DNA of 52,732 nt from CAZVFX01 sp964626565. GTDB lineage: Bacteria; Myxococcota_A; UBA9042; CAIXZC01. A program made the position numbers and the translations under genes. Shown here in pieces: positions 6,832 through 14,033 of the stretch. The notes beneath the pieces are model-generated. The model searched no databases, was not told the origin of the DNA, and worked only from the letters and a program-made list of their open reading frames with translations. The stretch spans positions 1 through 52,732 of the forward strand of contig CAZVFX010000042.1 in assembly GCA_964626565.1 (NCBI GenBank), given 5' to 3'. The first letter of the stretch is position 1, and every line of letters starts with the position of its first letter.

Positions 6832-8199
6832 ATGGAGAATACCCCCAGCCAGATTCTCGTAGTCGAGGACAGCACCACACAAGCCAAGTGGCTCAGGATG
6901 CTGCTTGAGCAGCAGGGTTTTCAGGTGCAGACGGCTATCAACGGAAAGGAGGCACTGCGCCTTCTCGCCGACTGGCTCCCGGACGTCATCGTAACCGACA
7001 TCGTCATGCCGGAAATGGACGGCTTCACCCTGTGCAGGACCGTGAAAGCTGATGAGCGGTTGAAACGAATCCCGGTGATCCTGCTTACCACCCTGTCGGA
7101 TCGCAACGACGTGCTCAGCGCACTCAAATGCGGAGCCGACAACTTCGTAACCAAACCGTATAACCCGGAATTCCTGGTAGACAGGGTCAGAGCAGCCCAT
7201 GAGCACATGCAAACACGAGGGCTTGATGAACGTGATGAGGAACTGGAATCTGTTCTGGTCAACGGCGAGACACACGAAGTCCCTTCCCGACTCAGCCGGA
7301 TCATCCCGCTGCTTCTGTCGACGTACGAGGAGGCGGCCAACAAGAATCGAGAATTGAATGAGTCGCTGCAGACCATTCGGGCGCTGGAAGCGGATTACCG
7401 CTCCATCCTGGAAGCCAACGCCGACGGCGTGGTGGTTTGCGACCTTGAGGGCACCGTGCAATTCGCCAATCCTGCGGCGGCCACCCTGCTGGGCAAGTCA
7501 ACGGCGAACCTGGTCAACGACGCTTTCGGGCCGGCCCTGGAGCCGGGGAGCACCACTGAGCAGGAACTTGTGACAGCATCGGGAGAGCTGATCGTGGTGG
7601 AGATGAGCGTGGTGGAGACCCACTGGGAGCGCAATCCTGCGCTGCTTGCCTCCTTGCGGGATGTCACCGACAAAGTGCAAATGCGCAATCGGCTCAAGAG
7701 TCTCGCCTACAACGATGAGTTGACCGGTTTGCGCAATCGTCGGGGGTTCACCACTCTGGGGAGCAAGCAACTGGAAATCGCGCGCCGGCGGGGCGACCCG
7801 GTTGTCCTTTTTTACCTGGACCTGGACGGCCTTAAGTGGATCAACGACAACCTGGGGCACCAGGAAGGTGACCAGGCGCTGGCCGACATGGCCGGAGTTC
7901 TTGCCACTGTCTTCCGTCATAGCGACATTATCGCCCGTCTGGGGGGCGACGAATTCGCGGTCATCGCGCTGGATGTTGCCAAGGGCCTCCACAAGCTGCT
8001 CGCCGGCCGGCTGCAGCGAGCCATCGACACCCACAACGCTACGGCTGGAAGGAGTTATACGCTGGCCGCCAGCGTGGGTTGCGTGGTTTGGGATTCGGAG
8101 ATCGACGCGACCCTTGACGACCTGCTCACCCGGGGTGACGAGGAGATGTACGAGGTCAAGCGCAAGAGGAAAGCGGCAAAGGAAACGGAACCTGCCTGA
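6832..8199 (+). CDS. REC-PAS-GGDEF response regulator diguanylate cyclase
   Basis: From the ATG at 6832 (GGAGG 5 bp upstream, better than the GTG at 6811) the 455-residue protein has three domains. The receiver (about residues 7-122) has the acidic pocket (VVED, D13), phospho-acceptor D56 in TDIVMPEMDG, T86 and K108 (TKPY). A PAS domain follows (about 185-290; ILEANADGVVVCDLEG). The C-terminal GGDEF domain (about 295-450) has DELTGLRNRRGF and the intact active site RLGGDEF. The RxxD inhibitory site (RHSD) lies exactly five residues before GGDEF, so product inhibition by c-di-GMP is expected. The enzyme would make c-di-GMP from two GTP in the cytoplasm in response to a partner histidine kinase. 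No kinase gene is adjacent. A TATCAT box at 6790-6795 has no good -35 partner. Confidence 0.93.
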   Translation: MENTPSQILVVEDSTTQAKWLRMLLEQQGFQVQTAINGKEALRLLADWLPDVIVTDIVMPEMDGFTLCRTVKADERLKRIPVILLTTLSDRNDVLSALKCGADNFVTKPYNPEFLVDRVRAAHEHMQTRGLDERDEELESVLVNGETHEVPSRLSRIIPLLLSTYEEAANKNRELNESLQTIRALEADYRSILEANADGVVVCDLEGTVQFANPAAATLLGKSTANLVNDAFGPALEPGSTTEQELVTASGELIVVEMSVVETHWERNPALLASLRDVTDKVQMRNRLKSLAYNDELTGLRNRRGFTTLGSKQLEIARRRGDPVVLFYLDLDGLKWINDNLGHQEGDQALADMAGVLATVFRHSDIIARLGGDEFAVIALDVAKGLHKLLAGRLQRAIDTHNATAGRSYTLAASVGCVVWDSEIDATLDDLLTRGDEEMYEVKRKRKAAKETEPA

Positions 8200-8213
8200 G
8201 CTCATAGAATCGG

Positions 8214-8223
8214 CCCCCCCCCC
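8214..8223 (+). repeat. Homopolymeric C10 tract
   Basis: Ten consecutive C just after the diguanylate cyclase gene and about 35 bp before the -35 box of the next gene. Tracts of this length are prone to slippage. Confidence 0.9.
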
Positions 8224-8237
8224 TGACTTTCAACCGG

Positions 8238-8255
8238 CGCCGGATTCTTCCGGCG
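8238..8255 (+). terminator. Hairpin after the diguanylate cyclase gene
   Basis: CGCCGGA-TTCT-TCCGGCG is a perfect 7-bp GC-rich stem with a 4-nt loop, followed by TCTT. It could end transcription of the upstream gene. It also abuts the -35 box of the next promoter, so an operator role is possible. Confidence 0.5.
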
Positions 8256-8257
8256 TC

Positions 8258-8286
8258 TTGACTTCAAATCCTACGGGCCATAGGCT
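8258..8286 (+). promoter_or_regulatory. Sigma-70-type promoter for the 8326 lipoprotein gene
   Basis: TTGACT (8258-8263), a 17-bp spacer, TAGGCT (8281-8286). The -35 box is strong; the -10 box is weak but keeps the TA....T frame. Confidence 0.5.
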
Positions 8287-8325
8287 TTAAGAGTGTTTAT
8301 GACGGACCGAAGGGAAGGAGAGGGG

Positions 8326-11300
8326 ATGATCACGAGAACTGCGTTGGCGGCGCTACTGGCGGTCGCTTTGCTGGTATCTGCTGCGGGCTGCGGCAAGTCG
8401 TCGACAGACAACCAGTCTTCCGGGTGCCTGACATTGCCCGACACAGGCGCGACGGCCGAAGATGCCAAGGGTGAACCGGGAGTGGACGCCTATTCACCTG
8501 ACCTTGGCGAGCCGGACGTGATGCATTTCGATTTCCTGCTCCGGGGAGACGCGGCGGCTGAATGCGTCGAAACACCCTATGCTTTCGGTTGTCCCTGCCA
8601 AGACAACGGCGAGTGCGAATCGGGTTTCTGCGTGGAAGGCACCTTCGGGGGTGTGTGCACCCAGCAGTGCGTGGAGGAGTGTGCCGAAGGATGGCACTGC
8701 AAGGGGCTTTCGGGTATGGGGCCGGACCTGATTTTCCTGTGTGTTCCCGACACCAAGAAGTTGTGCTACCCCTGCGAGCTGGATGCACAATGCGGCGGCG
8801 GGTTGTGCATCTCCATGGAAGACGGTGATTTCTGCACTTATTCCTGCGATGAGGCGAGTAAGTGCCCCGCCACGTTCGCCTGTGGCGAAGTGGAGAAGGA
8901 CGGGGAGACATTCTCCATGTGCCTTCCCGACAGCGGCTCCTGTTCGTGCACCAGCGAAACATCCGGCCAGGTAAGGCCGTGCCAGGTCGAAAACGACATC
9001 GGCCTTTGCCTGGGTTATGAGTTTTGTGATCCGGGCAACGGCTGGGTGGACTGCAACGCCAGCACCCCGGGCCCGGAAGTCTGCGACGGGGCTGACAACG
9101 ACTGCGACGGTGCGTACGACGAAGAGTTGCCCTTGTCCCAGGAGTGCGAAGTCGTGGTGGAGGGTGTTGGGACCTGCCTCGGTCAGTCCACCTGCCTCGG
9201 CGCTTTGGGCTGGGTGTGCCAGGCTGCGGAGCCCACTGAAGAGCTGTGCGACTACGTGGACAACAACTGCAACGGCGAAGTAGACGAAGACTTTGTGAAC
9301 GCGGCCGGGCTGTACAACGACTTCGCCCATTGCGGCTCTTGCACCGTCTCCTGCGAAACCGGCTTCCCCAACGCGACTGCAATCTGCGACGATTCCAACG
9401 ATCCCCCCCTGTGCGTAGTGGGCCAGTGCGACCCGGGCTATTTCAAGTACAACGAATTCCAATGCATCCCCATCGCGGCCGGGCTTTGCGAGCCGTGCAG
9501 CATTCCTGAGAACTGCATCATCGAGGGGGCGACCTGTGTGGAGGTGGGCGGAAAACTGGCCTGCACGAAGCAGTGCGACTCCGACGCAGACTGCCCCGAC
9601 GGCTACTCCTGCGAGCCTCTTGACGGGGAGGAGGTTTGCACGCCCAACTCGGGGTCGTGTTCCTGTGACGGAACCAACCTGGATCTCATCGGCGCCTGCG
9701 CCAAAACCTGGCCGACGGAACCGGAGCCGGGACAGCCGTTTGTCACCTGCTACGGGACCGAGCAATGCACCCCTGACGGATGGGGCCCCTGCGTGCTGCC
9801 GGCCGAAGTGTGCGACAACATGGACAACGACTGCGACGGCGATGTGGACGAAGACTTCGTGAACGAGTCGGGCAACTATGCTTCGGTCCAGCACTGCGGG
9901 CAGTGCAACAACAACTGCACGTTCCTGGACTACGCCAACGCGACGAGCATCTGCGACGCGGACCTCGCCACACCCAGTTGCTCCATGACCTGCCTCGACG
10001 GATTCCAGGACGTCAACCAAAGCTCGGCAGACGGCTGCGAGTGTGAATACATCGGCGAAACCGACCTTCCCGACGGTGCGGATCAGAACTGCGACGGCGT
10101 TGACGGTGAAATCGGCAATGCTGTTTTCGTCGCCAAAAACGGCGCGGACGAAAACCCCGGCACCATTGATGAACCGATGCTGACGATACAGGCCGCGCTG
10201 GCCAAGGCTGCCGGTGAGGGCAAGCGGGACGTCTACGTCGCCAGCGGCGTTTATGCGGAATCGATTCTGCTGGCCCAGGGCGTTGCCCTTTACGGCGGGT
10301 ATTCGTCGGACTTCCAGCAGCGAAACATCGATTTGAACGTTACCGTGATCATGGGTCAGGACTTCCAGAACGACCTGCCCGGTGCGGTGAACGCGTTTAC
10401 CGTCGCGGACGCTCCTGCCAGCACGGTCCTCGACGGCTTCACAATCTACGGCAGAAACAACACAACTCCCGGGGGAAGCAGTTACGCCGTGTACATCCGC
10501 AACAGCACGGACGCGCTGGTTGTGACCCACAATACCATCGAGAGCGGAGTGGGCGGACCCGGCCTGAAAGGAAGTGACGGAGTCAACGGCGCGGCCGGCG
10601 CGGACGGCGCGGCCGGCGATGGTGCGTTCGGCACCTCGCAGACCAACTGCGGGGCGATTCAGCCGGCCCTGCCCCGCCCCGGCGGGTTGGGCGGTGCAGG
10701 GAGTTGCGACGACGGCGTCCCGGTGGACGGCGGCGCCGGCGGTGGCAACACCTGTCCGCCGTCCTACAACAGCGCACCGGTAGCGTACGAAAACGGCGCC
10801 GGGGGTCAGGGGCCGCTCGCCGGCTCCGGCGGCATCGGCGGGTACGACCGTGAGGTCTGGTTCTGCTGGCAGTTCCCACCCGATGGCGAGTGCCGGCAGG
10901 CCACCGGGGGCAACGAGGTTGGCAACCCCGGCATGGCCGGAGGCCTCGGCGGTTACGGTGAAACTGCGGGGGGCAACGGCTGCTCCGCTGACGCGGCCGT
11001 GGGGATGGTGGTGGATCGCCTGTGGGTAGGCACCGGCGGGCAGCCCGGTCAGGCAGGTTCGGCCGGCAGCGGCGGAGGCGGAGGCGGCGCCGGCGGCGGC
11101 GCGCAGGATGGCTCCGGCTGCAACGGGCAAACCCACATCGGAGGCGCAGGGGGCGGTGGTGGTGCGGGCGGTTGCGGAGGCACCGGTTGCGACGGCGGCG
11201 GGTCGGGCGGCGGCTCTTTCGGCATTTTCCTCGTTTGGGATGAAGCCCCGGCCAATGTGCCCGAAATATCCGGCAACGTCATCCACGGGGGCTTAGGCGG

Positions 11301-11637
11301 ACCGGGCGGCCAGGGCGGCAGCGGCGGCTCCGGAGGACCCGGCGGGGCCGGCGGAGCAGGGGGTGCCGACGACTTCAACAACGCCCTGTGCGCAGCGCCC
11401 GGCGGTAACGGCGGGGATGGCGGTAACGGAGGCCACGGAGAAGGCGGCGGAGGCGGATGCGGAGGCGCTTCCTACTGCCTCTTCGCATTCGGAAATGAAC
11501 CGGGAAGCCTCGACTCCTACCAGACTCAGAACACCTTCGTCCCAGGCGCCGGAGGGCCCGGCGGCTCCGGCGGGCCCTCCATCGGTAATCCGGGAGACGC
11601 CGGCTCCAGCGGAGCGCAAGCTTCTACCAACTTCTGA
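8326..11637 (+). CDS. Mosaic lipoprotein: Cys-rich/MopE-like, beta-helix, Gly-rich tail
   Basis: The start is ATG 8326, after AAGGAGAGGGG, giving MITRTALAALLAV and a VSAAGC lipobox (1103 residues). Residues 75-220 are Cys-rich. Two to three MopE-like putative metal-binding motifs follow (CDGADNDCDGAYDEE, CDYVDNNCNGEVDED, CDNMDNDCDGDVDED), within residues 250-520. A DUF1565-type right-handed beta-helix begins near residue 600 (VFVAKNGADENPGTIDEP...IQAAL). From about residue 740 the protein is a Gly/Ala/Pro-rich low-complexity tail of some 360 residues with GGxGG runs, broken by short Cys- or Trp-containing islands. Such chimeras are surface proteins of unknown role in deltaproteobacteria. Binding of carbohydrate or calcium/copper is suggested only by module type. 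Confidence 0.85.
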   Translation: MITRTALAALLAVALLVSAAGCGKSSTDNQSSGCLTLPDTGATAEDAKGEPGVDAYSPDLGEPDVMHFDFLLRGDAAAECVETPYAFGCPCQDNGECESGFCVEGTFGGVCTQQCVEECAEGWHCKGLSGMGPDLIFLCVPDTKKLCYPCELDAQCGGGLCISMEDGDFCTYSCDEASKCPATFACGEVEKDGETFSMCLPDSGSCSCTSETSGQVRPCQVENDIGLCLGYEFCDPGNGWVDCNASTPGPEVCDGADNDCDGAYDEELPLSQECEVVVEGVGTCLGQSTCLGALGWVCQAAEPTEELCDYVDNNCNGEVDEDFVNAAGLYNDFAHCGSCTVSCETGFPNATAICDDSNDPPLCVVGQCDPGYFKYNEFQCIPIAAGLCEPCSIPENCIIEGATCVEVGGKLACTKQCDSDADCPDGYSCEPLDGEEVCTPNSGSCSCDGTNLDLIGACAKTWPTEPEPGQPFVTCYGTEQCTPDGWGPCVLPAEVCDNMDNDCDGDVDEDFVNESGNYASVQHCGQCNNNCTFLDYANATSICDADLATPSCSMTCLDGFQDVNQSSADGCECEYIGETDLPDGADQNCDGVDGEIGNAVFVAKNGADENPGTIDEPMLTIQAALAKAAGEGKRDVYVASGVYAESILLAQGVALYGGYSSDFQQRNIDLNVTVIMGQDFQNDLPGAVNAFTVADAPASTVLDGFTIYGRNNTTPGGSSYAVYIRNSTDALVVTHNTIESGVGGPGLKGSDGVNGAAGADGAAGDGAFGTSQTNCGAIQPALPRPGGLGGAGSCDDGVPVDGGAGGGNTCPPSYNSAPVAYENGAGGQGPLAGSGGIGGYDREVWFCWQFPPDGECRQATGGNEVGNPGMAGGLGGYGETAGGNGCSADAAVGMVVDRLWVGTGGQPGQAGSAGSGGGGGGAGGGAQDGSGCNGQTHIGGAGGGGGAGGCGGTGCDGGGSGGGSFGIFLVWDEAPANVPEISGNVIHGGLGGPGGQGGSGGSGGPGGAGGAGGADDFNNALCAAPGGNGGDGGNGGHGEGGGGGCGGASYCLFAFGNEPGSLDSYQTQNTFVPGAGGPGGSGGPSIGNPGDAGSSGAQASTNF

Positions 11638-11686
11638 CAGACTCGACAACCTCCGTCCGCTGACAAACGCGGACCCTTTGCCTCAG

Positions 11687-11703
11687 TTGGCACGCCGATT
11701 GCG
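11687..11703 (+). promoter_or_regulatory. Sigma-54 (RpoN) promoter
   Basis: TTGGCACGCCGATTGCG matches the -24/-12 consensus (TGGCACG-N4-TTGC) almost perfectly, with GG (11689-11690) and GC (11701-11702) exactly 10 bp apart. The predicted start is near 11713, about 50 bp before the 37-codon gene at 11764. Sigma-54 promoters need an AAA+ activator; its binding site is not identifiable here. Confidence 0.8.
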
Positions 11704-11763
11704 TTAGTAAGCAGGTGTGACAAGGCATGATTTGTTGCTGCACAGGCAGGAGGTTCTCGAATT

Positions 11764-11877
11764 ATGAAAGCAAATGACTTCTCCCGGCAAGCCGCCAACC
11801 TGGCGTTTCGCCTCGCTATTCTCGCCTTTTTCGGCGGCCTCGTGGTGCTGGCCGTAGGCAGCGTCGTTACCGCGTAA
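11764..11877 (+). CDS. 37-residue single-span membrane peptide
   Basis: ATG at 11764, ten bases after a full AGGAGG (11748-11753), opens a 37-codon frame ending in TAA at 11877. The peptide starts with a short amphipathic N-terminus (MKANDFSRQAANLAFR). It continues into one hydrophobic helix (LAILAFFGGLVVLAVGSVV) and ends TA. It sits alone under a sigma-54 promoter, between the Gly-rich lipoprotein gene and the convergent ygiQ. Small single-span peptides under alternative sigma factors often act in envelope stress or modulate membrane complexes. No homologue is recognised, so the role is unknown. A ribosome site, promoter and sensible peptide together make it a real gene. Confidence 0.7.
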   Translation: MKANDFSRQAANLAFRLAILAFFGGLVVLAVGSVVTA

Positions 11878-11900
11878 ACACCTTCCCGGAACTCAGCGGA

Positions 11901-11939
11901 ACTGTCTCATTGACTGTCTCGACTGTCTCAGCGTGTCTC
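11901..11939. repeat. Short spaced CTGTCTC repeats
   Basis: ACTGTCTC occurs at 11901, 11913 and 11922, with a further TGTCTC at 11934, in the gap after the small membrane peptide gene. Possible regulator-binding sites, or simple sequence of no function. Confidence 0.5.
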
Positions 11940-11957
11940 ACCGGGGCTTTGGAATTC

Positions 11958-11978
11958 CGCAGGATTCTATCTCCTGCG
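11958..11978 (-). terminator. Hairpin at the 3' end of ygiQ
   Basis: CGCAGGA and TCCTGCG form a 7-bp stem around a 7-nt loop that contains the ygiQ stop codon. There is no T-run, so terminator function is doubtful. Confidence 0.3.
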
Positions 11979-13760
11979 AGAGAATTTCGGAAGCTCGCGC
12001 TCGCGGCCGCACGCTTTCAGCGCTTCCCGCACCAGCCTCCGGTTTTCGGGCAGGTGGTAGAGAATCAACGCTTTCTGCAACCGCTTTCGCTGGGGGTCTT
12101 TCTCCACAAAGACCGGCTTCATCGTCATGGGATCCAGGCCCGTGGCGTACATCACCGAGCTGGCGGTGCCCGGCGTGGGCGTGAAGACCTGACACTGTTC
12201 AGCCCGGATCCCCTCCTTGGAAAGGAAGAGGGCCAGGTCCACCATATCGTCCATGGTACAGCCCGGATGTGCGGCCATCAGATACGGCACCACGAACTGG
12301 TTCTTCCCAGCCTTCAGCGATAGCTTCTTGTGCTCGGCAACGAAGCGGGCGAAGTCACGGCCGGAGGGCTTTCTCATGGCGTTCAGTACCGCGGGTGCAA
12401 TGTGCTCAGGCGCGATTTTCAAATGACCGCTGGTGTAACGCAATGCCAGCGCGTCCACGAATTCCGGGCTGCCCAACGCCAGGTCCATGCGCACCCCGGT
12501 AGTAACAAACAGGTTTCTTAACCCCTCGGCACGGGCGGCCCTACTGAGGAGCGCGAGGTAGGCTTTCTGGTCATCGGCAAAGTCGGGGCACCGTTCCGGC
12601 CACAAACAGGAGACCCGGTTGCAAGGCTCCTTTCTCGTGCATTTAGCCCCGTACATATTGGCAGTGGGTCCACCCACGTCTGGCACCGTGCCCCGGAAGT
12701 CCGGGTGCCGGGAGATCCGTTCCACCTCTTCCAAGACCGAGTCAGCGGACCGGCTCAGCACCCCTTTGCCCTGGTGGGCGGAGATCGCGCAAAATGCGCA
12801 CCCGCCCGCACACCCGCGATGGGTGGTCACTGAAAACCGCACCTGCTCCGCCCCCGGGATCTTCACCCCACCATAACAGGGGTGGGGATTCCTGGTGAAC
12901 GGCTGTGCGTAGATGGCATCCATTTCGTCAGCGGTAGGCGCCCAAGGCGCATTCGCGACCACGCGCATGCCGCCGCTTTGTTGCCACATGCGCTGTCCCA
13001 AGTTGCGCTCGAGAGTGGCGTGAGCGCGTGCAAAGGCGGCGCCCGCGCCCTTTGCCTCTTCATGGGCGGGCAACTCGACTCCCGATTCCGGGGCCGGCCG
13101 GCTCGCCGGCTCTTTCCACATCACGCCGGGGATCAACCGGAGGCCGGATTCGTACCGGTCGCCACGAGCCGACTCGGCCAGGTCGCCCAGTGAATCGAAC
13201 AGCCTGGCCAGTTCGACAATCGGTCCTTCCCCTCCCCCATGCACCAGCAGGTCTGCACCGCAGTCGAGCAGCAACGAACGGCGGACGGAATCGGACCAGA
13301 AGTCGTAGTGGGAGAACCTTCGCAGGCTCGCCTCAATACCACCTGCGACGATGGGCGTCGCCTTACCGAACCGGCGGCGGATCAGGTTGCAATACACGGT
13401 AACTGCCCGGTCCGGCCTCGCCCCGGCCCGGCCACCGGGGGAATAGCTGTCGTCACTGCGACGCCGGCCCAGCGCAGTGTAGTTGGCTACCATGGAATCC
13501 AACGGCCCCGCGGTGACGCCGAAAAACAGGCGCGGCTGCCCCAGCGCGGCCACGGATTCGGGATCTCCTGCGTCCGGGAGGGGGAGAATCCCAACTCGAA
13601 AACCGGCCGCCTCCAACGCACGGCCGAGGATCGCGGACGGGAATGACGGATGGTCCACATGCGCGGCCCCGGTTACCAGCACCACGTCAACGCAGTCCCA
13701 GCCACGGGCTTGCAACTCCTCCATTGAGGAAGGAATGTGGGAATTGCTAACCGAGGTCAT
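11967..13760 (-). CDS. ygiQ: YgiQ family radical SAM protein
   Basis: This 597-residue protein has the radical SAM cluster motif CAGGCAFC (Cx3Cx2C, with HRGC just before) near residue 310, which binds the 4Fe-4S cluster that cleaves S-adenosylmethionine. The preceding segment (NPHPCYGGVKIPGAEQVRFS) and the following one (ISAHQGKGVLSRS) are characteristic of the YgiQ/UPF0313 family. So are the second Cys cluster (MYGAKCTRKEPCNRVSC) and the C-terminal MTMKPVFVEKDPQRKRLQKALI. Length agrees with the 600-700 typical of the family. The biochemical function of YgiQ is not settled. It is cytoplasmic and lies divergently from the 14034 lipoprotein gene. Confidence 0.93.
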   Translation of the reverse strand: MTSVSNSHIPSSMEELQARGWDCVDVVLVTGAAHVDHPSFPSAILGRALEAAGFRVGILPLPDAGDPESVAALGQPRLFFGVTAGPLDSMVANYTALGRRRSDDSYSPGGRAGARPDRAVTVYCNLIRRRFGKATPIVAGGIEASLRRFSHYDFWSDSVRRSLLLDCGADLLVHGGGEGPIVELARLFDSLGDLAESARGDRYESGLRLIPGVMWKEPASRPAPESGVELPAHEEAKGAGAAFARAHATLERNLGQRMWQQSGGMRVVANAPWAPTADEMDAIYAQPFTRNPHPCYGGVKIPGAEQVRFSVTTHRGCAGGCAFCAISAHQGKGVLSRSADSVLEEVERISRHPDFRGTVPDVGGPTANMYGAKCTRKEPCNRVSCLWPERCPDFADDQKAYLALLSRAARAEGLRNLFVTTGVRMDLALGSPEFVDALALRYTSGHLKIAPEHIAPAVLNAMRKPSGRDFARFVAEHKKLSLKAGKNQFVVPYLMAAHPGCTMDDMVDLALFLSKEGIRAEQCQVFTPTPGTASSVMYATGLDPMTMKPVFVEKDPQRKRLQKALILYHLPENRRLVREALKACGRERELPKFSRRR

Positions 13761-14000
13761 TGGCTGACTCCTGGGGAATGGAACGGGCTTGCCCGCCGGG
13801 TAAGTATAGACAGACCTGCGGGGGTCTGCAAGGAGGGGAGAGCGTCGACGAGAGTTTCCAAGCCATGGGGGAGGTCCTTCCGCCTCCTCCAGCCGGGCCG
13901 ATACAAGTGCTAAGTTGGGTGCGTCGGGGGCGTCAGGATGACATTGGGGATTGTACCGTCGCCGTAGCCGTTGACGTCGCCGTCGCCGTCGCCGATAATG
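13761..14000. other. Divergent intergenic region with GTCGCC repeats
   Basis: About 240 bp between ygiQ and the 14034 gene. Around 13958-13995 the sequence is a run of GCCGTCGCC-type hexamers (CGTCGC repeated with variations). No convincing promoter pair was found in either direction, although promoters are expected here. Confidence 0.5.
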
Positions 14001-14028
14001 CTCCAGTCGGAATTCATGCGACTGGAGG
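14001..14028 (+). promoter_or_regulatory. Inverted repeat sequestering the ribosome-binding site
   Basis: CTCCAGTCG (14001-14009) and CGACTGGAG (14019-14027) are perfectly complementary over 9 bp with a 9-nt loop. The right arm overlaps GGAGG (14024-14028), the ribosome site of the ATG at 14034. In RNA the hairpin would hide the site. As DNA it could be a dimeric regulator's operator. Confidence 0.6.
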
Positions 14029-14033
14029 TTGCC

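Noticed and set aside
8494..11286. 930-codon minus-strand frame opposite the Gly-rich lipoprotein gene
   Set aside because: Antisense shadow of a GC-rich gene; the plus strand has a signal peptide, ribosome site and recognisable modules.
13925..13999. GDGDGDVNGYGDG-like reading on the minus strand upstream of the 14034 gene
   Set aside because: It resembles a calcium-binding repeat fragment, but it arises from simple GTCGCC repeats, is short and has no surrounding domain.
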